From positions 1,302,001 through 1,366,000 of the forward strand of contig NC_014150.1 in NCBI RefSeq assembly GCF_000092845.1: 64,000 nucleotides of DNA, read 5' to 3'. The position numbers and the translations under genes are program-made. Positions 52,733 through 61,087 of this stretch are shown here, piece after piece. This DNA is from Brachyspira murdochii DSM 12563. Lineage in GTDB: Bacteria; Spirochaetota; Brachyspiria; Brachyspirales; Brachyspiraceae. The notes under the pieces were generated by a model. The model did not search any database. It saw only the letters and a program-made list of their open reading frames with translations, and was not told the DNA's origin. Position 1 is the stretch's first letter, and every line of letters starts with the position of its first letter.

Positions 52733-54877
52733 ATGAAAGAATTAAGAATATATGTAAACGGTAAAACAAAAAAAATATCTTATACAAGTGAAGAAGATAT
52801 AAAAAAAGAAAATGTATATGTGATTAAAAAAACTAGAGGAATAAAAAAGAAAGAACAACCGTTTACTATATCAAAATTGATTTATGATAATAATAAGTTT
52901 GATAAAAAAGAAGAAAAATACATTACAGAAATTAAACTTGACAGTAAAAATATTTATCTTTTTGAAATAGGTTTATTCATAGATATATATAACAGTATTT
53001 TTAAAAAATTAGAAAACAAAGATTTAAAATACAGAACTTTAGTAAAACTAATAAATGATAAAGAAAAACTTCTTCATAATAAAAATTCTGTAAAAAAAGA
53101 AGTAAGAAGGTATGGAGAGTATCATAAGAATAAACTTTTTGAAGGCTATAAACTTTTTAAAGATACAATATATTATAAATTAGAAATGCTTATCATAGCA
53201 GACAATATAAATTATTATTATGAAAATAAATTAAAATTTGATGAGATAAAAACTATATTACATGGTAAAGATGATAAAGCAAAAATACATTTGGAGTATA
53301 TAAAAAATATTGAAAGAAATAGGGAAGCGAGTAAACAATTAGAAAAAGTTTCGATTGAAAAAGATAATATTGAAAAAGAATTGAATAAAATTTTAATAGA
53401 GAAAAAAGAAGCAGAAAAAGAATTAGAAGAAACTAAAAAACAATTAAAATTACATGCTGATTTACTTCCAATATTAAAAAAAGAATCAATTAACACTGAT
53501 GAATACTATATAAAAAATATGAGTTTTGAAGAATTAAAAATAAGTATAGAAAATATAAATATGCTTATAAGCTCATCTAAAGAACTTAATTATATAAACT
53601 ATTACACAATAAAAAAATATATACTTTGTCTTTATTATATATTTGAAAGAGAAGAAATTAATAATTTATTTGATAATATTTATTTAGATAAAAATATTAT
53701 ATACTATGATTTGCATTTTTATTATTTTATATTCATAATATACACTCTTAATAATAAAAACAAGCTTGATAATAAAGAGTATGAAGAAATTATTAATTTA
53801 TATATAGAAAAATATAATACTCTTAAAAAAGAAAAATCTTATTTATTTGACAAAGCATATAATTTAGATATAGCAAAGAGATATGAACTAAAAAATCTAA
53901 ATCATGATAATTATTTAAAAAACGACAGCTATTTGCATCTTACTGATAAATATAATGATTATAGAGATTTATTTTTTGAAGATGATAAAGATTATTATAA
54001 TTTTATTTTATTTTTATGCAATAAAATAAAGTTTGGAATATATTTTAATTTAGCAGATTATCAGGAAAATATATTTATTAATGAATACAAGGAAATGAAT
54101 TTTGAAAAATCAGATAATACAATTAATAATATTACTATTCAAATAGAAGATACAAAAATAGCTAGAAAAATAGCAGAGAGATTTTATTTTCTTAAATTAA
54201 TAACTTTAGAAGAATACGGAATGATAAATACTTTATTAAATGATTTGCTTATAGAATTAGCATATACTCATAAACAAACTATTAAAAATTATATTAAAGA
54301 TAAAAATAGAATATTAAAAAGCTATGATAATATTTTTAATTATATTATATATTTTTATGATAGTATGAAAACAGATAAATTATTATCTCCTGTAGACTAT
54401 TATTTTTATAAAAAGATTATAAAAGAACAAAAAATTATTGACGATTATACTTCTAATTTCTCATTAAATGAATCAGAAATAATTGAGGAAGCTAAAGAAA
54501 GATTTATTAATGGTAATGAAGAAAATATTTCAGATGATAATTTGGATATATTTACTAAAAAAATGTTTGATGAATTAGAGAAGGATTTTAATGGATATAA
54601 TTATAGATACAAAAGAGATTCTCAATTTAAAATAGAAGCATTTTTCAAAATGAATCATTCTATGGTTATAATGATAACAAAATATTTTTATAAAGATGAT
54701 ATTAAAGAAAATTTCATAAAAAATATTGAGTATTTATACAAATTACAGTCTTATACATCTTATTTGGTTCATAATAAAATGATGGATTATAATAATATTT
54801 TTATATACACATATCATTACGTATTTATGTTTGATGATATAGAATTAGCCAAAGTACTTTTTTCTTCAGTAGAATAA
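52733..54877 (+). CDS. Large uncharacterised protein with MerR-like HTH and coiled coil (paralogue of 48642)
   Basis: 714 aa, very Lys-, Glu- and Asn-rich. N-terminal domain with IYLFEIGLFIDIYNSI (about 74-89), MerR-like HTH at about 120-177 (KKEVRRYGEYHKNKLFEGYK, then YYKLEMLIIADNINYYYENK), a coiled coil at about 190-245 (VSIEKDNIEKELNKILIEKK), and a helical C-terminal region with NLNHDNYL. It shares domain order with the 674-aa protein but not the coiled coil. It diverges from the terminase-small-subunit-like gene 76 bases away. Function unknown. Confidence 0.72.
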   Translation: MKELRIYVNGKTKKISYTSEEDIKKENVYVIKKTRGIKKKEQPFTISKLIYDNNKFDKKEEKYITEIKLDSKNIYLFEIGLFIDIYNSIFKKLENKDLKYRTLVKLINDKEKLLHNKNSVKKEVRRYGEYHKNKLFEGYKLFKDTIYYKLEMLIIADNINYYYENKLKFDEIKTILHGKDDKAKIHLEYIKNIERNREASKQLEKVSIEKDNIEKELNKILIEKKEAEKELEETKKQLKLHADLLPILKKESINTDEYYIKNMSFEELKISIENINMLISSSKELNYINYYTIKKYILCLYYIFEREEINNLFDNIYLDKNIIYYDLHFYYFIFIIYTLNNKNKLDNKEYEEIINLYIEKYNTLKKEKSYLFDKAYNLDIAKRYELKNLNHDNYLKNDSYLHLTDKYNDYRDLFFEDDKDYYNFILFLCNKIKFGIYFNLADYQENIFINEYKEMNFEKSDNTINNITIQIEDTKIARKIAERFYFLKLITLEEYGMINTLLNDLLIELAYTHKQTIKNYIKDKNRILKSYDNIFNYIIYFYDSMKTDKLLSPVDYYFYKKIIKEQKIIDDYTSNFSLNESEIIEEAKERFINGNEENISDDNLDIFTKKMFDELEKDFNGYNYRYKRDSQFKIEAFFKMNHSMVIMITKYFYKDDIKENFIKNIEYLYKLQSYTSYLVHNKMMDYNNIFIYTYHYVFMFDDIELAKVLFSSVE

Positions 54878-54977
54878 AAGCTAAAAATTTTCTAAAAAAA
54901 TTCACTTTTTTATTAGGTACATTGATGTACCAATAAGGCAAAAACTCCATTATTGCCTATAATAAATTTATAAATAA

Positions 54978-54991
54978 TTACCTATGGGTAA
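54978..54991 (+). promoter_or_regulatory. Palindromic operator, site 1 (merR-like gene)
   Basis: TTACCtatgGGTAA, 91 bases before the ATG of the MerR-like gene. It is related to sites at 56221 and 56651 and is followed by a similar AT tail. Other short inverted repeats, ggtac/gtacc (54916-54931) and aaggcaa/ttgcct (about 54935-54958), lie just upstream. Autoregulation by the MerR protein is inferred. Confidence 0.6.
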
Positions 54992-55068
54992 GTATTTAAT
55001 TTTTGTTTGTATTATTTTTTTATAAAAGTTAATGTTAAAAATTACTTTATTTATAGGGAAAATAATAA

Positions 55069-55752
55069 ATGTTAAACGATAAGCCTGTATCATATTTTAT
55101 AAAAAATAAAAGATATATTCTTGAAAGCAGAAAAAATAAAAACAAAAATGAATTAATTGCTATAGGAAATTTTTTAGAAATTTTAAAAGACGAAGAAATC
55201 AATAATGTAACATTAAAAAATTTAAGAGAATGGGATAATAAAAATGTACTTCCAGCATACAGAATTACTCATGGACCTATAAGAGAAAAGGTAAGATACT
55301 ACAGCAAAGAGCATATTGATATTGTAAGAGAGATACTTCGTTTAAAGGCATTGGGCTTTGAGATACCTGATATTAAAAAGATAATATTTGATAATATACC
55401 GGAGTGCTTAATATTTGTAAGTAAGGATATACTAAAAAAAGAGGAAATAAAAAAAATGAAGGGCTTAATTGAAAACATCAATAAAAAAGAGGCTGATATA
55501 ATAAAGGCTATAATAAAAAACTCTAAAAAAGAATTTTATAATAATTTTAATATAGATAATTTAAATGATGAATATATAAAAAATCTTATAAGTCAGTATA
55601 AAGATTCTAATTTAGAAAATAAAGAAGATTCAAATATTATTAGTTTTATACTTATTTTGATTAGTGCATTTAATTGCTATGATGAAAATAATAATATCTT
55701 TGATAGAGAGAAGTTTTCAAATTACATTAATGATATAGCAGGCAGGTATTAA
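55069..55752 (+). CDS. MerR-like transcriptional regulator
   Basis: 227 aa. The winged HTH lies at about residues 47-108: VTLKNLREWDNKNVLPAYRI, then REKVRYYSKEHIDIVREILR and LKALGFEIPDIKKII, the MerR pattern but placed after a 45-residue N-terminal extension with ELIAIGNFLEIL. A helical C-terminal part (about 120-227) replaces the usual metal or drug domain and contains no metal-binding Cys cluster. It shares its layout with the 674- and 714-aa proteins. It likely binds the palindrome found before its own gene and two lipoprotein genes. Confidence 0.78.
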   Translation: MLNDKPVSYFIKNKRYILESRKNKNKNELIAIGNFLEILKDEEINNVTLKNLREWDNKNVLPAYRITHGPIREKVRYYSKEHIDIVREILRLKALGFEIPDIKKIIFDNIPECLIFVSKDILKKEEIKKMKGLIENINKKEADIIKAIIKNSKKEFYNNFNIDNLNDEYIKNLISQYKDSNLENKEDSNIISFILILISAFNCYDENNNIFDREKFSNYINDIAGRY

Positions 55753-55805
55753 AGTTATAAGCTTTAATAAAAAAAATATAAAAATAATTTTTAAGGAGGC
55801 TCAAT

Positions 55806-55970
55806 ATGAGTGAAAAAAAGAAGCACCCAAATAATGAAGCTGATATGGTTAATCCTAATAAAGGTTTTGACGGTAATAATATCAGATTCGATAAAAATCA
55901 GGGTAACATAGGCTGGCAGAAAAATCCATTAAACCCAGCAAGTCAAAAAAATAACGATGATAAAAAATAA
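55806..55970 (+). CDS. Tiny Asn/Gly-rich protein, copy 1
   Basis: 54 aa: MSEKKKHPNNEADMVNPNKG, FDGNNIRFDKNQGNIGWQ, then a Lys/Asn tail. An optimal AAGGAGG site lies just upstream. It has no signal peptide or hydrophobic segment and is probably soluble and unstructured. The next gene shares PNNEADM, NPNKG, GNNIR and NQGN with it, which supports real coding. It lies 53 bases after the MerR-like gene on the same strand, so it is probably in its operon. Function unknown; I recall short proteins with a similar NPNKG motif in other bacteria but cannot check this. Confidence 0.8.
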   Translation: MSEKKKHPNNEADMVNPNKGFDGNNIRFDKNQGNIGWQKNPLNPASQKNNDDKK

Positions 55971-56006
55971 AAAGTCAATTAAAAATATTAAAAAAGGAGT
56001 AAAATT

Positions 56007-56150
56007 ATGTCAGATAAAATAAAACGTCCTAACAATGAAGCAGATATGCAAAACCCTAATAAAGGAAATAACGGAAACAATATACGATATGACCAGAATC
56101 AGGGTAATAGGGGTAAACAGCTTAATCCAAATCAGAATAAAAATAAATAG
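56007..56150 (+). CDS. Tiny Asn/Gly-rich protein, copy 2
   Basis: 47 aa: MSDKIKRPNNEADMQNPNKG, NNGNNIRYDQNQGNRGKQ, then LNPNQNKNK. A strong AAAGGAG site precedes the ATG. Conserved with copy 1 over about 35 residues with most changes conservative, which argues for selection. The pair lies 36 bases apart and ends before the second operator. Confidence 0.8.
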   Translation: MSDKIKRPNNEADMQNPNKGNNGNNIRYDQNQGNRGKQLNPNQNKNK

Positions 56151-56220
56151 CAGATATTAAATCTTTTAAAACTTTAATACTTGCTTTATATTTTTACTAT
56201 CAAAAATAAAAAGTTAATAA

Positions 56221-56234
56221 TTACCCTAGGGTAG
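56221..56234 (+). promoter_or_regulatory. Palindromic operator, site 2
   Basis: TTACCctagGGTAG, 110 bases before the ATG at 56331, followed by TTATTAACTTTTA. A TATAAT lies at 56252-56257, so the palindrome may overlap the -35 zone. Confidence 0.65.
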
Positions 56235-56330
56235 TTATTAACTTTTATCAATATAATCATTGTTCAAAAAATAAAAAACTTTATATTTAATAGTTCAATA
56301 ATAATAAAAAAATTATAAGGAGAAAACAAA

Positions 56331-56639
56331 ATGAAAAAAATTATCAGTATCATAATAATATTAATGTTTATGTTATTAATGACAGCTTGTTCTACAGTAG
56401 CAACTGCAGACAATATTCCTCAAAGTCTTCAGCTTAGCGGAAGCGATATTACAGTAGGAGAAGTGCTTACCGCAGAACTTCCATACGATGCAAAAGATAC
56501 TACATTAAAAGAACAGTTAATAGCAGAGGCTTTGAAAGGAACTAATTATGATTTTTTAATTATGCCTAGATACGAAATTGTACAATCAGGATTCTCTAAA
56601 AAAATAAAAATAAGAGGAAGAGGAGCTAGAGTAAAATAA
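56331..56639 (+). CDS. Small lipoprotein
   Basis: 102 aa. Signal peptide MKKIISIIIILMFMLLMTAC with lipobox MTAC, then a mixed domain with EQLIAEALKGTNYDFLIMPR and a basic C-terminal IKIRGRGARVK. AAGGAG precedes the ATG. It follows operator site 2 and so may belong to the MerR-controlled set. Family not recognised. Confidence 0.8.
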   Translation: MKKIISIIIILMFMLLMTACSTVATADNIPQSLQLSGSDITVGEVLTAELPYDAKDTTLKEQLIAEALKGTNYDFLIMPRYEIVQSGFSKKIKIRGRGARVK

Positions 56640-56650
56640 ATAATTATTAA

Positions 56651-56664
56651 TTCCCCTAGGGTAA
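56651..56664 (+). promoter_or_regulatory. Palindromic operator, site 3
   Basis: TTCCCctagGGTAA, 109 bases before the ATG at 56760 and followed by ATATTAACTATTA. A TATAAT at 56676-56681 fits a promoter. Confidence 0.65.
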
Positions 56665-56759
56665 ATATTAACTATTATAATTATAAATATTGAATAATTA
56701 ATTAGTAAGATTTATATTTTATTTATAATTTATAATAAAAACTTTAAGGGGAAAACAAA

Positions 56760-57077
56760 ATGAAAAAAATTATCACTACTATTTTAGCTTTAACTTTACT
56801 ATCAGCTTTTAGTATGTCCTGCAGCAAGGGTTTTAATTTTTATGATTTGGGAGGTACTTGGGTAGGCAATGGCGGAAGTTTTTCAATAGATACTTCAGCT
56901 AAAACTATAAACAAAGATAATAAAATATATACAATAAGCGGAGATCTTCCAGAAACAAAAGCTCAAATGCTAACTATAACTTTTCAAAATGTAGATATGG
57001 GAACTACATTAGTTTTTACAAGCAAAACAGAAGCTAATGGTACAGGAGATTTTAACGGCTCTTGGACTAAACAATAA
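56760..57077 (+). CDS. Small lipocalin-like lipoprotein
   Basis: 105 aa. Signal peptide MKKIITTILALTLLSAFSMSC with lipobox, then beta-rich GGTWVGNGGSFSIDTSAKTI, ending NGTGDFNGSWTKQ. The Gly-Thr-Trp opening and the closing Trp are typical of small lipocalin-fold domains. It shares its first residues and upstream region style with the lipoprotein at 56331 and follows operator site 3. AAGGGG precedes the ATG. Confidence 0.8.
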   Translation: MKKIITTILALTLLSAFSMSCSKGFNFYDLGGTWVGNGGSFSIDTSAKTINKDNKIYTISGDLPETKAQMLTITFQNVDMGTTLVFTSKTEANGTGDFNGSWTKQ

Positions 57078-57102
57078 TAAATATTATTATAGATAATATT
57101 AT

Positions 57103-57141
57103 AAGCTGTTTGATAAATATAAATTATCAGGCAGCTTTTTT
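57103..57141 (+). terminator. Rho-independent terminator
   Basis: AAGCTG...TTTGATAA pairs with TTATCA...CAGCTT (57103-57137) and is followed by TTTTT, 25 bases after the lipoprotein stop. Confidence 0.85.
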
Positions 57142-57217
57142 ATATTCTTGATATAATATATTTTTATATTATACTATTTACGAAATTAAATAAAATTTAA
57201 TATAAGGATATTTATAT

Positions 57218-57586
57218 ATGATAAAAAAAATTATAACAATAACATCTATTTTATATTTATCTTCTTTATTTGCTGTAAGCTGTAATAATACAGATAAAAC
57301 AGGCAGTAGTAATAGTAATAATAATGGTATAGAAAAATATGCAGGAACTTGGGAGCTTGTAGAAATATCTGATACAGTTACAATAGATGATAAAGGAAAT
57401 GTAGTTTTCGACAGCAATAAAATGAATAATATCAAATATGAAGGAACAGAAACATATTTGATAGAGTTTATCGATACAATTTCCGGGGATATATTTTTAA
57501 GATTAAATTTCAGCTCTCAGACTTTCGGTATAGGAGAAATAGGCGGAGAAGAATTAGATAAAGGCACTATAAAAAAAATAAAATAA
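57218..57586 (+). CDS. Small lipocalin-like lipoprotein
   Basis: 122 aa. Signal peptide MIKKIITITSILYLSSLFAVSC, a Ser/Asn-rich linker, then YAGTWELVEISDTVTIDDKG and a beta-rich domain ending GTIKKIK. It resembles the lipoproteins at 47886 and 56760 in layout. AAGGATA precedes the ATG. No palindromic operator lies upstream. Confidence 0.78.
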   Translation: MIKKIITITSILYLSSLFAVSCNNTDKTGSSNSNNNGIEKYAGTWELVEISDTVTIDDKGNVVFDSNKMNNIKYEGTETYLIEFIDTISGDIFLRLNFSSQTFGIGEIGGEELDKGTIKKIK

Positions 57587-57668
57587 TATTTATTACAGTT
57601 GACAATAATAAAATATGATGTAACTTTATTTAGTTATATTTAAAAAAAATTGTTTATGGGAAAAATGA

Positions 57669-58250
57669 ATGGATAATATTAGTCAGTCTAAAAAGCCCAA
57701 ATGGTATACTATGTTTTTTTCTTTCTTTTATATAGGGCTTGTTACTATAGGAGGAGGACTTGCTATGCTTCCTATTATGGAAGAAGAGTTTGTAAGTAAA
57801 AGAAAGTTCTTAACTAAAGATGAAATAATAGATATATTTGCTCTAGCTCAAAGTATACCGGGTGTAATTGCTGTAAACTCATCGCTTCTTACAGGTTTTA
57901 AAGTAGCTGGAATATTCGGAGGTATAATGGCAGGTATAGGTGTTATGGCTCCTTCATTTATTATTATACTTATGATAGCTCCAATATTTGAAAGATTTCA
58001 GGACACAGAGTATGTACATAAGGCATTTTTAGGAATACGCGGTGCTATAGCAGGGCTTATACTTCTTTCTGCTTTCGGAATGGGTAAACAAGTAATGAAG
58101 GATAAGTTTACTGTTATTCTTTTCATACTTAGTTTTATTTTGGTTGTATTTTTGAACTTTAATGTAATATATGCTCTGCTTTTATCAGCATTGATAGGCT
58201 GGCTCTATTACCTATTTAATAAATATGTTATAAAAAATAATAATAAATAA
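57669..58250 (+). CDS. Chromate transporter family protein, N-terminal-type half
   Basis: 193 aa with about 5-6 membrane segments. The CHR motif GGGLAMLPIMEEEFVSKRKF and AQSIPGVIAVNSSLLTGFKV identify the short-chain ChrA family. Short CHR proteins work as pairs of separately coded halves; the partner follows 14 bases downstream. The substrate need not be chromate; sulfate-like anion export is known of the family. Confidence 0.92.
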   Translation: MDNISQSKKPKWYTMFFSFFYIGLVTIGGGLAMLPIMEEEFVSKRKFLTKDEIIDIFALAQSIPGVIAVNSSLLTGFKVAGIFGGIMAGIGVMAPSFIIILMIAPIFERFQDTEYVHKAFLGIRGAIAGLILLSAFGMGKQVMKDKFTVILFILSFILVVFLNFNVIYALLLSALIGWLYYLFNKYVIKNNNK

Positions 58251-58264
58251 CGGAAATTAATAAC

Positions 58265-58843
58265 ATGATATATTTGAGACTTTTTTATGTATTTGCAAAA
58301 CTCGGACTTTTTACTTACGGAGGCGGATACGCTATTATAGCCTTGCTTTTAGGAATATTAGAAGATTACGGCTGGGTAACTTCTGCCGAGTTCTCCAATC
58401 TTGTAGCAATATCGCAGATAACACCCGGACCTATTGCTATTAACTCAGCAACATTTGTAGGATATAAAGTTGCCGGAGTATTAGGTTCAGCAGTTGCTAC
58501 TTTTGGAATATTTCTTCCGGCATTTGTTATTACTATGATAGTATCAAAGTTTTTTTATGCTGTAAAAAATAATGAACAGTTTAATAGTATAATGAATGCT
58601 CTTCGAGTATGTGCTGTGGCATTAATAGCTTCAGCTGTTGTAACTTTTACAAAAGATGCCTTTTTCGTTCAGCTTACAGAAACTTCAATATTAAGAAATA
58701 TTGTTTTTATTCAAAATATATTCAAATACATTAGCCCAATAGGAGTATTTATATTTGCTTTATCAATATTTTTAAAGATAAAAAAAGTACCGATACTTGC
58801 TATAATTGCTATTTCTGCCGTTTTGGGAATAATTTTATATTAA
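58265..58843 (+). CDS. Chromate transporter family protein, C-terminal-type half
   Basis: 192 aa with about 5-6 membrane segments. GGGYAIIALLLGILEDYGWV and ISQITPGPIAINSATFVGYK are the second-half signature, with opposite expected membrane orientation to the first half. It forms an operon with the gene before it. Confidence 0.92.
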   Translation: MIYLRLFYVFAKLGLFTYGGGYAIIALLLGILEDYGWVTSAEFSNLVAISQITPGPIAINSATFVGYKVAGVLGSAVATFGIFLPAFVITMIVSKFFYAVKNNEQFNSIMNALRVCAVALIASAVVTFTKDAFFVQLTETSILRNIVFIQNIFKYISPIGVFIFALSIFLKIKKVPILAIIAISAVLGIILY

Positions 58844-58855
58844 TGTAGTTATTAT

Positions 58856-59284
58856 TTATCTCACCTTTGTAAGATTGCCGCTTCCTCTTGTACCGTCATT
58901 ACGGTCAAAATAAAAATTGAGAGCATAATCAGAAAAAGTAAATGTAAAATAATATCTGTATCCGCTTGAACTTATAGAAGCTGAATATGAATTATCTGAG
59001 AGTTTTACCATATTCTCTTTATATATATTATTTAAAAAAGATATATATCCGCCAGAAATATTCACTGTTACAACACCGCCTGAAGAAACTGTAACAGATA
59101 CATAAGACTGAGATGTAATATTATAACTGTCAGTTGTTGTTATACCCGCTTCATACAAACCTATATATTTTTTGTCTATTTCATTACTATTTAATAATGA
59201 AGATGATGAAGAAGTATAAAAATTAAGACATCCGCATATAAAAAATGCTGAAAATATAGTAATAATTTTTAATATACTATTCAT
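58856..59284 (-). CDS. Small lipoprotein
   Basis: 142 aa. Signal peptide MNSILKIITIFSAFFICGC with lipobox, Ser-rich linker, then beta-rich YIGLYEAGITTTDSYNITS with alternating strands and ending GSGNLTKVR. Its style matches the small lipoproteins between 47.9 and 57.6 kb. It overlaps no neighbour and is 17 bases after recX on the same strand, so it may be co-transcribed. Confidence 0.78.
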   Translation of the reverse strand: MNSILKIITIFSAFFICGCLNFYTSSSSSLLNSNEIDKKYIGLYEAGITTTDSYNITSQSYVSVTVSSGGVVTVNISGGYISFLNNIYKENMVKLSDNSYSASISSSGYRYYFTFTFSDYALNFYFDRNDGTRGSGNLTKVR

Positions 59285-59301
59285 AATTTTTAAAAATAAA
59301 A

Positions 59302-59925
59302 TTAATTATCAATATTTTTCTTTTTCTCTAAATACACTGTTAATAATTTTTTTATTCTATCATATTTAAAGCCCTTTCTCATTAATGCCTTTATGATATA
59401 ATCTTCTTTATTTTCTTTATGTTCATACACTCTATAATATTTTTTTATAGCTTCTTTTAATGCTTTATTTTCGCTTTTATCGCTTATAGAATTAGATGCT
59501 TTCTCTATTAATGAGCTTTTTACTTTGCATTTTTTAAGATAGTCTATAATATGCCTTTTACTTTTTCCTTTGAGTTTTAAACTGCTCACAGCTATTTTTA
59601 CAAATCTTTTATCATCTATAAGGTCGTATTCTTTGCAGTATGAAACGGCATAGTTGATAAATCTTTTTTTATGTCCTTTTTTTATTAATTTATCTCTAAG
59701 CATACCCTCGCTTATAAATCCGCGTTTTAAAACTGACACAGCCGACTTTCTTGCTGAAGCTTCATATGCTTTATTTCTTATATGGGGAATCTCATCATAT
59801 TCAAGCTCCATTCCTTCATACAAATCAAGCTCATAAAGACCGTTTTTAGGTATGCTAAATACTTCTCCGCCTGATATCTTTATATATATTTTATCGCCTT
59901 TTAATTTCATTTTTATAATAACCAT
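59302..59925 (-). CDS. recX: RecX regulatory protein
   Basis: 207 aa. RecX proteins control RecA filaments. The three-helix repeats are visible: ARKSAVSVLKRGFISEGML, YCKEYDLIDDKRFVKIAVSS, then KGKSKRHIIDYLKKCKV and LMRKGFKYDRIKKLL. It has the N-terminal extension seen in longer RecX proteins. The start may be 59925 or the internal ATG at 59910 (MKLKGDKIY). recA is not in the window. Confidence 0.9.
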   Translation of the reverse strand: MVIIKMKLKGDKIYIKISGGEVFSIPKNGLYELDLYEGMELEYDEIPHIRNKAYEASARKSAVSVLKRGFISEGMLRDKLIKKGHKKRFINYAVSYCKEYDLIDDKRFVKIAVSSLKLKGKSKRHIIDYLKKCKVKSSLIEKASNSISDKSENKALKEAIKKYYRVYEHKENKEDYIIKALMRKGFKYDRIKKLLTVYLEKKKNIDN

Positions 59926-59963
59926 AAAAAAATAGTATAATAATATTAAAAGTTTTTCAAGTA

Positions 59964-60482
59964 TTATTTTTTATAAGACAAAAGAAAATATGAATCGTCT
60001 GAACTTAAATAAGACTTAGGTATAATAATAGCAGACATCTCATCTACATAGAAAAATATGCATCTATTAGTACAATCTATTTTTTGTATATCTTCTTTAT
60101 TAAACTTACTCACACCGCTGCTTTCTTTAAACACAACTTTATCATCATAAACAGTTAACTCTTTATCTCCAAAAACTTTATCTAGCTTTCCGCTTCTTGA
60201 ATAGTCTTTAACTTTTTTTACTATCTTTTTTTCTATACGTTTTCTATATGTTAATATCTGTATAATAGAAAAAGCAGAAACTAATACTGCTATTATAATT
60301 ATTAAAAATGCATTATCTCTAAAATATATGGCCATTGCTTCAAATACGATTAAATACAAACCTACTAATATTGCTATAGTTCTTTTTATTGTTTTGTTCA
60401 TTGAGCTGTTCATCTTCAAATAATGAAGCTGAAAATCTATAAAATCATCTTCTGTAAGTTTGTACTTATATTCTTTTTTCAT
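59964..60482 (-). CDS. YcxB-like membrane protein
   Basis: 172 aa from the ATG at 60482, chosen over the GTG three codons upstream because AGGTG lies 6 bases before it. Two adjacent membrane helices (about 38-78) follow an N-terminal soluble segment (YKYKLTEDDFIDFQLHYLKM), and a C-terminal beta domain ends IIPKSYLSSDDSYFLL. The order is that of YcxB family proteins, whose function is unknown. Confidence 0.8.
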   Translation of the reverse strand: MKKEYKYKLTEDDFIDFQLHYLKMNSSMNKTIKRTIAILVGLYLIVFEAMAIYFRDNAFLIIIIAVLVSAFSIIQILTYRKRIEKKIVKKVKDYSRSGKLDKVFGDKELTVYDDKVVFKESSGVSKFNKEDIQKIDCTNRCIFFYVDEMSAIIIPKSYLSSDDSYFLLSYKK

Positions 60483-60634
60483 TAACTGCACCTATATTTG
60501 TATTATATTAAGTATAGTATAAGTATATTTTTTTTCAAGTATTAATAGACAATTTATAAAGTTGTTTTTCTTTAAACTAAAATAATATAAAAAATTATTT
60601 CTTTTATAGTTAATAACTTATTATTACAATTTTC

Positions 60635-60651
60635 GGGGCGGGCGGGCGGGG
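60635..60651 (+). repeat. G-quadruplex-type tract, second copy
   Basis: GGGGCGGGCGGGCGGGG, identical to the reverse complement of 5377-5393, again upstream of and in the same orientation as an Rpn sequence. Both are followed by TAA and, about 25 bases on, by tattctatttttt-like sequence. Confidence 0.95.
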
Positions 60652-60692
60652 TAAGTAGATTTCCAATAAAATTTGTATTCTATTTTTTATAA

Positions 60693-60818
60693 GGTTTACA
60701 GGAAGGAAGAAGAGAAGAACAAATTAATATAGCTAGAAGTTTTAAAAACGATAGAATATATATAAAAATCATAAGCGAGAACACAGGTCTTAGTATAGAA
60801 GAAGTATTAAAACTATAG
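60693..60818 (+). pseudogene. 3' remnant of an Rpn nuclease gene
   Basis: Forty-one codons read GLQEGRREEQINIARSFKND then IKIISENTGLSIEEVLKL and stop, closely matching the C-terminus of the Rpn protein at 4270. A TAA lies directly before the first codon and the nuclease domain is absent, so an internal deletion removed all but the upstream tract and the tail. Confidence 0.88.
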
Positions 60819-61087
60819 TATTACACATTAAATTAGATGCAGCTTTTATTGTATTATTTAAAGTAATATTTTATATCTGTATTTTACTTTATTATAACTG
60901 TGTTAAAATTTAATAAAAAAATAAAATGCAAAACAATTAATATATGGTTCAATTAAAAAAACTCTGATAATAATTAAACTAAAAAAAGAAAAAAATTTTT
61001 ATTCATATTTACTTATAATTTTTATTATGGTAGTCTTTGCATAATCTTTAATGCTTTACTTATTAATTAAATAAACGAGGCTATAAC

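Larger units (their letters stand above)
60492..61087. other. Intergenic region with G-tract and Rpn remnant
   Basis: This 596-base gap holds GGGGCGGGCGGGCGGGG at 60635-60651 and, 41 bases later, a 3' remnant of an Rpn gene (60693-60818). The rest is AT-rich with no other gene that I can support. Confidence 0.85.
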
